Assembly: GCA_025061245.1 (NCBI GenBank)
Contig: JANZKD010000037.1
Span: 1 to 13,443, forward strand
Length of the DNA: 13,443 nucleotides
Reading direction: 5' to 3'
Origin: Candidatus Culexmicrobium profundum
GTDB lineage: Archaea; Thermoproteota; Methanomethylicia; Culexarchaeales; Culexmicrobiaceae
Made by a program: the position numbers and the translations under genes. The notes under the pieces were generated by a model. The model was not told the origin of the DNA. It did not search any database and saw only the letters and a list, made by a program, of their open reading frames with translations. Below are positions 1 to 7,492 of this stretch, in pieces (within the stretch, counting starts at the first letter, position 1; each line of letters starts with the position of its first letter).

Positions 1-2
1 TA

Positions 3-1277
3 AGCTACGGTCCATGTCAGAGTCCAACGTTATTCCTAGTTGTTCAAAGAGCATGGGAAAGAGAGAAATTCAAACCTGAAAAATTTTATACCATAGCAGC
101 AAAAGTTGAAATTCACGGGGCAATATATGAGGCAGAATATGTTAAAGGTCAAATAAGAGATGCAAAACAAGCCAAGGAAATCTACTCAAAAATAAAAGAT
201 GCAAAGGAAGCAATAGTAAAAAACTTCAAAATCACCGCCAAAAAGAAGAAAACGCCAATACCATTAACAACGGTTGAAATGGAAAGTAGGGCAAGCAAAT
301 TTCTAAACATAAGACCTAAAAACGCCCTAGATATTGCTGAAGAACTCTACAGGCGAGGATACATCAGCTATCCAAGAACTGAAACTGAAATTTACAGCCC
401 CACCCTAAACATTACAAGCAGAGTAAAAATGCTTATGGGAAATCCCCAATATGGAAAATATGTTAAAAAACTCTTAAGCGAAGGAAAGCTTCAAGCAACC
501 AGAGGAACCAAAGATGACAAGGCACATCCACCAATACATCCAACCAAATCAGCGAGTCCGGGGGAAATAATAAGTAAAATGGGTAGACGAGCATGGAGGT
601 TATACGACCTAATTGTAAGACATTTCCTAGCCACATTTAGTAAACCAGCAATAATTGAAACTAGACGTCTAGACCTAGACATAAAAGGTGAAAAATTCAT
701 TTTAAGAAAACAATTAGTAAGAGAAGAAAACTACCTCGAAATATATCCATATGAAAAACCGCAAGAAGAATATCTACCCGAACTAGAGAAAGGTGAGAAG
801 ATAAGAGTTATAGAAATATTGCTAAAAGAAGGAGAAACCAAGCCACCCCCATTCATATCAGAATCAGAACTACTAAAATTAATGGATAAATATGGTATTG
901 GAACCGATGCAACAAAACAAGATCACATATTCACCAACATAAAGCGCGGATACATGTACGTGGAAAAGAAAAGATGCATACCAACACCACTTGGGAAAAA
1001 ACTCATAGAAGCATTATATGAAAACGTGGAAGACCTAGTCAAACCTGAAGTTAGAGGATTCATGGAAAAAATGTTCCTAGAAATCGCATATGGAAAAAAG
1101 AGAATGAGAGAAGTGGTAGAAAAAGCCAAGAATTATTTCCTTGAAAAATATGACCTATTAAAGAAATATGAAGCAAAAATAGCTGAAGAAATAGCACCAG
1201 TAATAAGAGAGAGCATAAACCTCACACAACCAAAAATAAAGAGAAGAAGAACTTGGAGAAGAAGAAAACGCAAATAA
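3..1277 (+). CDS. topA: DNA topoisomerase type IA (archaeal topo I/III), C-terminal part
   Basis: The frame is open from the left edge, so the N-terminal TOPRIM domain lies outside and 424 residues remain. The enzyme relaxes DNA by cutting one strand through a 5'-phosphotyrosine link. Near the left edge is SYGPCQSPTLFLVVQR, the type IA motif typical of topo III-like enzymes. The active site is GYISYPRTET, with the catalytic Tyr encoded at 369-371. The motifs KAHPPIHPTK and GIGTDAT (bases about 894-914) are also standard for the family. The protein ends in a very basic tail (RRRTWRRRKRK) with no C-terminal zinc ribbons, so any duplex-binding extension is this short Arg/Lys tail. The ATG at 279 is an internal methionine: conserved family sequence continues upstream in frame. 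No helicase domain is visible here; a reverse gyrase cannot be fully excluded because the N-terminus is missing, but the topo III-like motifs argue against it. Confidence 0.93.
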   Translation, partial: SYGPCQSPTLFLVVQRAWEREKFKPEKFYTIAAKVEIHGAIYEAEYVKGQIRDAKQAKEIYSKIKDAKEAIVKNFKITAKKKKTPIPLTTVEMESRASKFLNIRPKNALDIAEELYRRGYISYPRTETEIYSPTLNITSRVKMLMGNPQYGKYVKKLLSEGKLQATRGTKDDKAHPPIHPTKSASPGEIISKMGRRAWRLYDLIVRHFLATFSKPAIIETRRLDLDIKGEKFILRKQLVREENYLEIYPYEKPQEEYLPELEKGEKIRVIEILLKEGETKPPPFISESELLKLMDKYGIGTDATKQDHIFTNIKRGYMYVEKKRCIPTPLGKKLIEALYENVEDLVKPEVRGFMEKMFLEIAYGKKRMREVVEKAKNYFLEKYDLLKKYEAKIAEEIAPVIRESINLTQPKIKRRRTWRRRKRK

Positions 1278-1334
1278 TCTAAATTAAGAAAGACATAAAA
1301 ATTAGACCGAAAAAATTGAAATAATTCAAAAACA

Positions 1335-1342
1335 TTATATTT
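1335..1342 (+). promoter_or_regulatory. Possible TATA box of the FAD oxidoreductase gene
   Basis: TTATATTT lies about 26 bases before the purine-rich ribosome-binding site at 1362-1370, in the short gap after the topoisomerase stop. The spacing would put transcription start near 1360-1365, just ahead of or inside the ribosome-binding site. This is inferred from position and composition only. Confidence 0.35.
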
Positions 1343-1361
1343 GACTTGAAACAATCATACT

Positions 1362-1370
1362 AGGAGGGGG
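1362..1370 (+). promoter_or_regulatory. Strong Shine-Dalgarno sequence with no start codon behind it
   Basis: AGGAGGGGG is an excellent ribosome-binding site. The in-frame codons that follow are TTT AGT TCG CCA CAT TAT GAT GTT, none of which is ATG, GTG or TTG. A single change of TTT to TTG at 1371-1373 would create a start. The motif shows that translation is meant to begin here and not at the first in-frame ATG at 1527. Confidence 0.6.
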
Positions 1371-2660
1371 TTTAGTTCGCCACATTATGATGTTCTCGTT
1401 ATTGGTGCTGGAATTTTAGGATTAACAACAGCCTATCACATCAAAAAAAGAAAACCTGAGAAAAAAATTCTAATTATAGATAAATTAAATGGTCCAGGAC
1501 AAGGTAACACTGCAAAAAGTGGAGGAATGTTCAGAAGCTTCTTCTACTCCAAAACTAACTTTTACCTTGCAGATTCATCAATCGAATTTTATAGACATGT
1601 TGAAGAAAAAGGCATAGATTTAGGAATGAAATGGATAGGATACCTATGGCTGTTCAATGAAGAAGACTTCAAGAAGACAGAGAAAATATTAAAAGAAATG
1701 GAAAAGCATGGAGGAAAATTCATAGTTTATGATAAAAATGAATTAAAAGAAAAAATGAAAATCAACGTCAATGCAGCTGAAACTAATGAAGGAAAAATAA
1801 TGAATCTAAGCAACATTGACATTGGACTCTTCGTACCCAAGGCGGGTAAAATTGACGTTGAAAAATTAGTTGCATTCTATGAAAGTGAATTTAGACGAAT
1901 CAATGGAGAGATAAGATATGGAATTGAAGCTAAAAGACTAATAGTAAAACCAAGAAAAACCCTCGAAATACCAGGAGAACCATACTTCTGGCAAGAATCA
2001 ACTGTAACTGGAGTAGAAACAAATAGAGGAATAATTGAAGCTGATAAAATAATAATTGCAGCAGGCGTATGGTCAAGTAAACTTTTAGACCCCATCGGCA
2101 TAGACTCACATTCAAAACCCAAAAAACGCCAGATATTTGTAATCAAGGCAGATGAAAACAAACTACTACAACTACTGAAAACAACTGGATTTAACAAGTA
2201 TAACTGCATGCCATTCACTATACTTCCAAAACCAAGAATCTTCGTTAAACCAGATTTAGAAGAACAATCCTTCTGGATTGGATATGCAGACGACTTTAAT
2301 AGAGCCTATAAACTTGAAGAAGACCCTCAACCAGAAGAAAACTACTATAGATATGGAATCTATCCAGTATTATCACTCTATCTACCCCAATTTCAAGGAA
2401 AATATCCTATCAATGCATGGGCCGGACAATATGCAATAAACACCCTAGACCAACAACCAGTAATATTCGAAGTAAACAGCCTAATAATAGTTGGAGCCGC
2501 AAGCGGCAGTGGAATAATGAAAGCAGATGCAATTGGAAGAATAGCAGCAGCACTATACTATGGAGAAAAGGAAGCTGAACTATTTGGAGAAAAGTGGTTT
2601 AAAGTAAGCGATCTCGGAATAGAAAATAGACGAATTGAAAGAGAGAAATTCGTAATATAA
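1371..2660 (+). CDS. FAD-dependent oxidoreductase, DAO/sarcosine-oxidase-like; start codon not recognisable
   Basis: This is a flavoprotein of the D-amino-acid oxidase superfamily, which oxidises amines or hydroxy acids; the substrate cannot be told. The frame opens right behind a strong ribosome-binding site and at once encodes YDVLVIGAGILGLTTAYH, a complete Rossmann FAD-binding motif (GxGxxG), followed by an acidic residue after the second strand (LIIDK). Further on are AAGVWSSKLL (about base 2055 onwards), usual for the family's FAD domain, and near the C-terminus DQQPVIF and VGAASGSGIMKADAIGRIAA, the second FAD contact. The length, about 429 residues, fits DadA/SoxB-type enzymes. The oddity is that no ATG, GTG or TTG lies in frame between the stop at 1347 and the ATG at 1527. 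Starting at 1527 would remove the cofactor site, so I place the likely N-terminus near 1371. A sequencing error, a point mutation or non-standard initiation are the options. Confidence 0.82.
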   Translation, partial: FSSPHYDVLVIGAGILGLTTAYHIKKRKPEKKILIIDKLNGPGQGNTAKSGGMFRSFFYSKTNFYLADSSIEFYRHVEEKGIDLGMKWIGYLWLFNEEDFKKTEKILKEMEKHGGKFIVYDKNELKEKMKINVNAAETNEGKIMNLSNIDIGLFVPKAGKIDVEKLVAFYESEFRRINGEIRYGIEAKRLIVKPRKTLEIPGEPYFWQESTVTGVETNRGIIEADKIIIAAGVWSSKLLDPIGIDSHSKPKKRQIFVIKADENKLLQLLKTTGFNKYNCMPFTILPKPRIFVKPDLEEQSFWIGYADDFNRAYKLEEDPQPEENYYRYGIYPVLSLYLPQFQGKYPINAWAGQYAINTLDQQPVIFEVNSLIIVGAASGSGIMKADAIGRIAAALYYGEKEAELFGEKWFKVSDLGIENRRIEREKFVI

Positions 2661-2663
2661 CAA

Positions 2664-2718
2664 CCTCAGGAGACCGTCGTATCTTCATTCATTCCGTTTG
2701 TCTCTTCATCATCATCGG
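2664..2718 (-). ncRNA. C/D box guide sRNA, predicted to guide 2'-O-methylation of 23S rRNA
   Basis: Read on the minus strand, the parts are a perfect C box ATGATGA (2712-2706), a 13-base guide (2705-2693), a D' box (ATGA at 2692-2689 or CGGA at 2696-2693), a C' box ATGAAGA (2688-2682, 6 of 7), the 12-base guide TACGACGGTCTC (2681-2670) and a perfect D box CTGA (2669-2666). C to D is 47 bases, right for archaeal C/D sRNAs, which work with L7Ae, Nop5 and fibrillarin. The D guide is complementary to AGACCGTCGT, which I recall as the archaeal 23S sequence at E. coli positions 2587-2596. Under the D-plus-five rule the target is C2590, which I believe is the site of yeast Cm2959 (snR73). The gene starts 4-6 bases past the oxidoreductase stop, on the opposite strand. 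I could not assign the D' guide. Confidence 0.75.
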
Positions 2719-2723
2719 CATTA

Positions 2724-2731
2724 TTATATTA
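2724..2731 (+). promoter_or_regulatory. Possible TATA box of the small helical protein gene
   Basis: TTATATTA sits in an unbroken A/T run (2720-2736). It is about 40 bases before the TTG start and roughly 30 before the purine-rich GAGAGAGG at 2757-2764 that would serve as ribosome-binding site. The call rests on composition and spacing. Confidence 0.35.
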
Positions 2732-2741
2732 TTATTCCAAG

Positions 2742-2753
2742 TAAATAACTTTA
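2742..2753 (-). promoter_or_regulatory. Possible promoter of the C/D box sRNA
   Basis: On the minus strand TAAAG (BRE-like) is followed by TTATTTA. This lies about 26 bases ahead of 2718-2721, where an sRNA beginning a few bases before its C box should start. It is weak evidence by itself but fits an independently transcribed sRNA. Confidence 0.25.
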
Positions 2754-2770
2754 GCTGAGAGAGGATTAAA

Positions 2771-3226
2771 TTGAAGAGAGAAATTGAAATAAAAATTAGA
2801 GAAGCATATCAAACATTATTCGAAGCATGGGAAGCCCTAAGAAAACATCAAAACGATGAAGCCATAAGAAAAGCCATAAAATGCATAAAGGCATCAATGG
2901 AAACAGTTAGAAAAACATCAAAATATCTATTTAACAATGAAGACATCATCAAAACATCAGATAAAATAATAGAGAAAATGAATGGAATAATTAGGCTTGA
3001 AAGAAGAAGAATTGCAAGAGCACTACTAATTGAAAGAATATGGCTTAACCCATACCTAATAAGGCTAGTTGAAAAAGGAACATTAGACTTAAAGCCTAAA
3101 AACATCCTAAAGGAGGAGGAAGCAAGAATAGCAGTAGACCATGCCTCAGAAGTATATTACTGGGCTGACTCAGTGGTATTCAAGCTAATAAAAAGTAATA
3201 AAATACAGTTAAATAATAGAAGTTAA
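2771..3226 (+). CDS. Small all-helical protein, possibly HEPN-like
   Basis: I do not recognise this 151-residue protein with certainty. It starts at TTG behind GAGAGAGG, about 6 bases upstream. Predicted helices cover nearly the whole length, with an amphipathic N-terminal half (REAYQTLFEAWEALRK) and a basic middle (RLERRRIARALLIERI). Near the C-terminus, ARIAVDHASEVYYWADSVV contains R119 and H124 in RX4H spacing, which matches the RX4-6H motif of HEPN proteins; some of those are RNases or toxins. No nucleotidyltransferase (MNT) partner is adjacent, which would be expected for an MNT-HEPN pair. HEPN remains a suggestion from motif and fold only. The stop codon shares bases with that of the convergent Ca2+-ATPase gene. 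Confidence 0.6.
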   Translation: MKREIEIKIREAYQTLFEAWEALRKHQNDEAIRKAIKCIKASMETVRKTSKYLFNNEDIIKTSDKIIEKMNGIIRLERRRIARALLIERIWLNPYLIRLVEKGTLDLKPKNILKEEEARIAVDHASEVYYWADSVVFKLIKSNKIQLNNRS

Positions 3227-5946
3227 CTCTCTATAACTCTCCTCCTACTCTTCTTACTCAAGAAAGGTAATGGCCGCATAAATATTTCAGGCAACACCAG
3301 CCATCCACCACTAGCCAACCCTATGCATAAAATCCAGTCATAAACAGTTAACTCAACAGTTTCAAAGATTAACTGCAATGGAGGCGCATACACCAATGCA
3401 AGAGTTAACAGTATTCCAGCTAAATCCGCTACCAGTAGAACCTTATTAGACATGAAACCAAGCTTATATATTGAATGCTTCTCCGACCTACAGTTAAATA
3501 CAACGAAAAGTTCGAATAAAACTGCCTGTACAAAAGCCAGTGTTCTAGCCTCAGCAACACTATCCTTCAACATATAAAGACCGAGTAAATAGGCAGCCAT
3601 GGTACCGAGATACTGAAATATCGATGAAGTCATTATAAATAGTTCCATATTACTTAGAATACTTTCATCCGGATCCCTAGGCGGTCTCTCCATAACATCC
3701 TCATCAGGAGGATCAAAACCTAGAGCCACAGCTGGCCCACCATCAGTAACTAGATTCAACCATAAAATTTGTAGCGGCAGTAATGCTGGCTCCAATCCAG
3801 CTAAAACACATGTAGTTATAACAGCTATCTCATCGAAATTACATGCTAATAGATATCTTACAAACTTCCTAATATTATCGTAAATAGCTCTTCCATCCCT
3901 AACAGCTCTAACTATTGTTGCAAAATTGTCATCAGCTAAAATCATGTCGGAGGCCTCTTTAGTTACATCAGTTCCCTTTATCCCCATCGCTACACCAATA
4001 TCAGCAAGCTTAAGTGCAGGAGCATCATTAACTCCATCACCAGTCATCGCAACAATATGACCAATCTTCTTTAGAGCCTTAACAATTCTAACCTTATGTA
4101 CAGGTGAAACCCTAGCAAAAATAGGTACCTTATCAACAATTTTAACCAGCTCCTCATCACTCATCTTATCTAATTCAGCACCAGTTAAAACCATGAAATC
4201 ATCGCCTTCAACTAACCCTATTTCCTTGCCGATTGCAATAGCAGTTAACTTATGATCACCAGTTATCATTTTAACTTTGATTCCAGCCCTCCTACACTGC
4301 TTAATAGCATCCTTAACCTCATCCCTTGGAGGATCAATCATACCAGCAATACCTACAAAGACTAGATTGGTTTCAACTTGATCTGGATCCATAAGATGAA
4401 AGTTTGCTGGTAGCTCTTTGAAAGCCATACCTAAAACTCTCAATGCATTCTCAGCCATCTCATTGAAAACTTTCAATATTCTCTCTTTATCCACATCAGT
4501 TATTGGTCTAATATTATCATTCTCATAAATATGGGATGAACGTTCAAGTAAAACTTCTGGTGCACCCTTAACATAAGCCATTAATTTGCCATCAACAGCA
4601 TGAACAGTAGTCATTCTCTTCCTACTAGACTCAAAGGGTATTTCATGCTTCTTAGGATACTTTTTAAGTGCCTCATGCTTCCATATCCCAGCCTTAGCAC
4701 CCAAGACGACAAGCGCCCCTTCAGTTGGATCACCAAGAATCGTCCACTGACCATTCTCTTGAATTAACTCAGCATGACTACATAGGACACCAATTTTAAG
4801 CAACATCTCAAGGTGCTTATCTTCTAGAGGATTAATTCTCTGTCCATTATATAGAAACTCACCCTCAACATCATATCCAGTCCCAGTCACTTCAATAAGC
4901 TTTTGATTAACATAGATTTTCCTCACAGTCATTTCATTCTTAGTCATTGTACCAGTTTTATCAGCACATATAACAGTAGTACAACCCAGCGTTTCAACCG
5001 ATGCAAGCCTCCTTACTATTGCATTTCTCTTAGCCATATCCTTAACTCCCAAGGCAAGAGTAATAGTAACAACAGCTGGAAGACCCTCAGGTACTGCTGA
5101 AACAGCTAAGCCAACAGCGGTCATAAACATTAAAAACGGATCAATATCTCTAAGCTCTCCTAAAATAAATGTAAGAATACATAGAAATATTATCAGTATA
5201 CCCATTCTCTTACCAAATCTATTCAATCGCCTCATAAGCGGCGTCTCTTCCTCCTCAACCTCTTGAACCATCTCTGCAATCTTACCCATCTCAGTGTTCA
5301 TTCCAGTGGAAACTACGATTGCCTCACCATAACCCATAGTCACAAGAGTACCCATAAACACCATATTCTTCCTATCAGCCACAGGAGTGTCTTCAGGCAA
5401 AACAATATCCGAATTCTTTCTAACTGGAATAGATTCACCAGTAAGCATAGCTTCATCCACTTCAAAATTCGTACACTTAACAAGTCTAGCGTCAGCTGGA
5501 ACTCTATCACCCAACTCGAGAATTAGGATATCCCCAGGAACAACCTCCTTAGCTGGAACAAAAAATTCATGACCATCACGCCTAATTCTAGCTCTAGGTG
5601 CAGCAAGCTTCTTTAATGCCTCAAGGGCCTTCTCAGCCCTATACTCTTGAACAAAACCTAAAATTGCATTTAAAATTATAATAGCCACTATTGCAATTGA
5701 ATCTACATGCTCACCAATAATAGCTGAAACAATGGCAGATACAATAAGTAATCCTACCAGAAAATTCTTAAATTGACCAATAAAGATCTGGAAGGGAGAA
5801 ATTCTACGCCTCTCAACTAACTCATTAAAACCATACTTCTCAAGTCTAGCTTTAGCCTCACTACTACTCAAACCATCAATAGAGGAGTTAAGCTCCTTAA
5901 AGACTTCCTCAATAGTCATTGAATGCCAAGGTTTTTTAACTAACAC
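3223..5946 (-). CDS. P-type Ca2+-transporting ATPase (P2A, SERCA/PMR1-like)
   Basis: A 907-residue ion pump of usual family length, complete. In order: the N-terminal cation-ATPase domain (about 1-75); TGES in the actuator domain (169-172); PEGL in M4 (E287); the phosphorylation site DKTGT with D329; the nucleotide-domain segment GDPTEGAL (405-412); TGDH (562-565); TGDGVND (635-641); then M5-M10. All main SERCA calcium ligands appear present by alignment: E287 (E309 in SERCA), N703 and E706 in M5 (N768, E771), N731, T734 and D735 in M6 (N796, T799, D800), and E812 in M8 (E908). This favours Ca2+ over Mg2+, Na+ or H+ and suggests two calcium sites, as in SERCA. The start is GTG at 5946 with GGAGGG six bases upstream. 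It is transcribed divergently from the PH-domain membrane protein and appears monocistronic. Confidence 0.93.
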   Translation of the reverse strand: MLVKKPWHSMTIEEVFKELNSSIDGLSSSEAKARLEKYGFNELVERRRISPFQIFIGQFKNFLVGLLIVSAIVSAIIGEHVDSIAIVAIIILNAILGFVQEYRAEKALEALKKLAAPRARIRRDGHEFFVPAKEVVPGDILILELGDRVPADARLVKCTNFEVDEAMLTGESIPVRKNSDIVLPEDTPVADRKNMVFMGTLVTMGYGEAIVVSTGMNTEMGKIAEMVQEVEEEETPLMRRLNRFGKRMGILIIFLCILTFILGELRDIDPFLMFMTAVGLAVSAVPEGLPAVVTITLALGVKDMAKRNAIVRRLASVETLGCTTVICADKTGTMTKNEMTVRKIYVNQKLIEVTGTGYDVEGEFLYNGQRINPLEDKHLEMLLKIGVLCSHAELIQENGQWTILGDPTEGALVVLGAKAGIWKHEALKKYPKKHEIPFESSRKRMTTVHAVDGKLMAYVKGAPEVLLERSSHIYENDNIRPITDVDKERILKVFNEMAENALRVLGMAFKELPANFHLMDPDQVETNLVFVGIAGMIDPPRDEVKDAIKQCRRAGIKVKMITGDHKLTAIAIGKEIGLVEGDDFMVLTGAELDKMSDEELVKIVDKVPIFARVSPVHKVRIVKALKKIGHIVAMTGDGVNDAPALKLADIGVAMGIKGTDVTKEASDMILADDNFATIVRAVRDGRAIYDNIRKFVRYLLACNFDEIAVITTCVLAGLEPALLPLQILWLNLVTDGGPAVALGFDPPDEDVMERPPRDPDESILSNMELFIMTSSIFQYLGTMAAYLLGLYMLKDSVAEARTLAFVQAVLFELFVVFNCRSEKHSIYKLGFMSNKVLLVADLAGILLTLALVYAPPLQLIFETVELTVYDWILCIGLASGGWLVLPEIFMRPLPFLSKKSRRRVIES

Positions 5947-6038
5947 AGTCGACCCTCCATTCTTGGATCTGACTGAACTAAAGAGATAACGATACAGATG
6001 AATATAAAAATTTATGATTACATTATGTCAAATAGGCT
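5947..6038. promoter_or_regulatory. Divergent promoter region between the Ca2+-ATPase and the PH-domain membrane protein
   Basis: One A/T block at 6001-6014 can be read as a TATA box on both strands: TATAAAAAT at 6003-6011 on plus, and TTTTTATA on minus. It is placed about 26 bases before the plus-strand start region and about 55 before the ATPase GTG. Shared control of the two genes is possible but not shown. Confidence 0.4.
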
Positions 6039-6914
6039 ATGGAGAGAAAGGGAATGCCAATAGAATTGAGACGAGATGAAAAAATAGTGAAACAATTAAA
6101 ACCTCATCCAATTGCATTCACCGACCTATACAGCATATTCTTATACCTAATAATCATAAACATATTATTCTACATATATTATCAAGATATTACCAACTGG
6201 CTTTTAAAACTACCAATAGTAGGATGGATACCTCAAATTAAAGACTACTTGACATTAACAATCTGGGGGTTAAGCATAATTTTACCCTTCCTAGTAATAG
6301 CACTTATAAAAGCAGTGTGGAAATGGTTCATTCTAAGCTTAATAACAGTAATATTAGGGGCAATATTCAAAATAAAACTTCAAATCCCAGAGCAAGCACC
6401 AGCCATAATAATTGGCTTAATAGGATTATCACTAGTTGAAATGTACCGTAAAGGACACACATACTACATAACGAACCAAAGAATAATCACTGAACTAAAA
6501 TTCATAACACAAAAGCAGAGAGAATTCAGCTACAGTAAACTTAACGAGCTAATAGTTTCAAAAGGAATTATTGGAAGAATATTCAATGTAGGCACCATAA
6601 TACCAATAACAGCTACAGATATGGGACTAGGAGAAGATATAGCTGCAGCAGGAATAGGAACAACAACTAAAATTAAAGGAGTAGAGATAGGCGGAGGAGT
6701 AATAGGTGGAAAAACAGTAGTTGTACCTAGAGGAAGAAGTGCATACACATTATTCGGAGTAAAAAATCCCGTAAAAATAAAGGAGCTAATCTCACAGTAT
6801 GCATGGCAACAAGAAGAAACACCAATACTAAGGAAAATAGCAGAGGACATTGAAAAACTAGTCTACAAGGAGGAAGAGGAAACTCAAGAAAGTGAAAGTG
6901 AAGAACTCAGCTAA
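6039..6914 (+). CDS. Membrane protein with bacterial-type PH (bPH) domain
   Basis: Up to 291 residues. Hydrophobic segments at about 27-48, 72-92, 96-112 and 119-135 give roughly four membrane helices. They are followed by a bPH-like domain (about 136-255) that begins with YYITNQRIITE and continues through YSKLNELIVSKGIIGRIF, typical of the YdbS/bPH2 group. The domain is interrupted by a Gly-rich insertion (about 196-235, with GVEIGGGVIGGKT), and the protein ends in an acidic Glu/Ser tail. The function of archaeal bPH membrane proteins is not established; a role in membrane or envelope organisation is only a guess. The start is either ATG 6039 or ATG 6054. The second has GGAGAG seven bases upstream and I slightly prefer it. 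The next gene converges with a two-base gap, and a T-run at 6920-6924 may help end transcription. Confidence 0.72.
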   Translation: MERKGMPIELRRDEKIVKQLKPHPIAFTDLYSIFLYLIIINILFYIYYQDITNWLLKLPIVGWIPQIKDYLTLTIWGLSIILPFLVIALIKAVWKWFILSLITVILGAIFKIKLQIPEQAPAIIIGLIGLSLVEMYRKGHTYYITNQRIITELKFITQKQREFSYSKLNELIVSKGIIGRIFNVGTIIPITATDMGLGEDIAAAGIGTTTKIKGVEIGGGVIGGKTVVVPRGRSAYTLFGVKNPVKIKELISQYAWQQEETPILRKIAEDIEKLVYKEEEETQESESEELS

Positions 6915-6916
6915 AA

Positions 6917-7492
6917 TTATTTTTCACCAGAAGCCTCTGTAGGAGAGGTTAGCAGCAACATTGAAAGCATGTTAAAATCAATTTCAGCCTTAGCCCTCCA
7001 CCCAATTTTTATTACACCGCCATCCTCCCTCAAATAACCATATCTAATAAATTTATCAATCAATGAATCAACTCTCCAACGAGGAAGCTTTTCAGCTAAA
7101 AGATCTTCAAGCTCCCTCCTCCTAGTAAAACCACCCCTAGAATTAACATAAGCCAATGCAGCTGCAAGAGCCCCAACATCATCAATTCTCCAACCAACAG
7201 TCAAAATATCAGTAGTCTTAGTAGGCTCCCTCAAAGTCACAACAAACAAAGCCCTATCATAATCCTCCCTCGAAACATTATTCAAATCAACATCATCCCT
7301 AAAAACAATCTTAACCTTCAAACCAAACTTAGCCAACTCTTCATCTAAAATCTTAATTACATCCAAATACTTCCTTCCCAGAGCTCGCTTAAGCTCCCAA
7401 CCCTTAACACCAGGCTTCAAATGTCTTTGAAGTAAAAGTAATTGTGCAGCTCTCTTAACCTTAACTAAATAATCAACCTTCCTCCTATTCAT
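6917..7492 (-). CDS. KITE-type tandem winged-helix subunit of an SMC complex (Nse1/Nse3- or ScpB-like)
   Basis: About 191 residues from the ATG at 7492, which lies in GGTGGAGATGAATAG and overlaps the kleisin stop by eight bases. The frame is open up to 7558, but that would mean a 74-base overlap. The first winged helix (about 1-85) contains ILDEELAKFGLKVKIV and then YDRALFVVTLREP, the 'inner helix, GL.., ..VT' pattern of KITE proteins. The second (about 100-170) has ALAAALAYVNSRGGFTRRRE and then DSLIDKFIRYGYLRE, ending in KIGWRAKAEI, which resembles the Nse1/MAGE second winged helix (GYL...G.RA..E). KITE dimers bind the kleisin linker and DNA in SMC complexes. The assignment is by pattern and operon position, not by a search. 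This is the last gene of the SMC operon. Confidence 0.72.
   Translation of the reverse strand: MNRRKVDYLVKVKRAAQLLLLQRHLKPGVKGWELKRALGRKYLDVIKILDEELAKFGLKVKIVFRDDVDLNNVSREDYDRALFVVTLREPTKTTDILTVGWRIDDVGALAAALAYVNSRGGFTRRRELEDLLAEKLPRWRVDSLIDKFIRYGYLREDGGVIKIGWRAKAEIDFNMLSMLLLTSPTEASGEK

Noticed and set aside
279..1277. ATG 279 as start of a short topoisomerase
   Set aside because: Conserved type IA sequence (SYGPCQSPTL) is encoded in frame upstream to the window edge; the gene is partial, not short.
1387..1420. ATG ATG at 1387-1392 as start of the oxidoreductase
   Set aside because: It is in a different frame from the Rossmann motif and reaches a TAG after 11 codons.
1527..2660. ATG 1527 as true start of the oxidoreductase
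   Set aside because: It would delete the whole GxGxxG FAD-binding segment, which is encoded in the same open frame upstream, and it has no ribosome-binding site as good as the one at 1362-1370.
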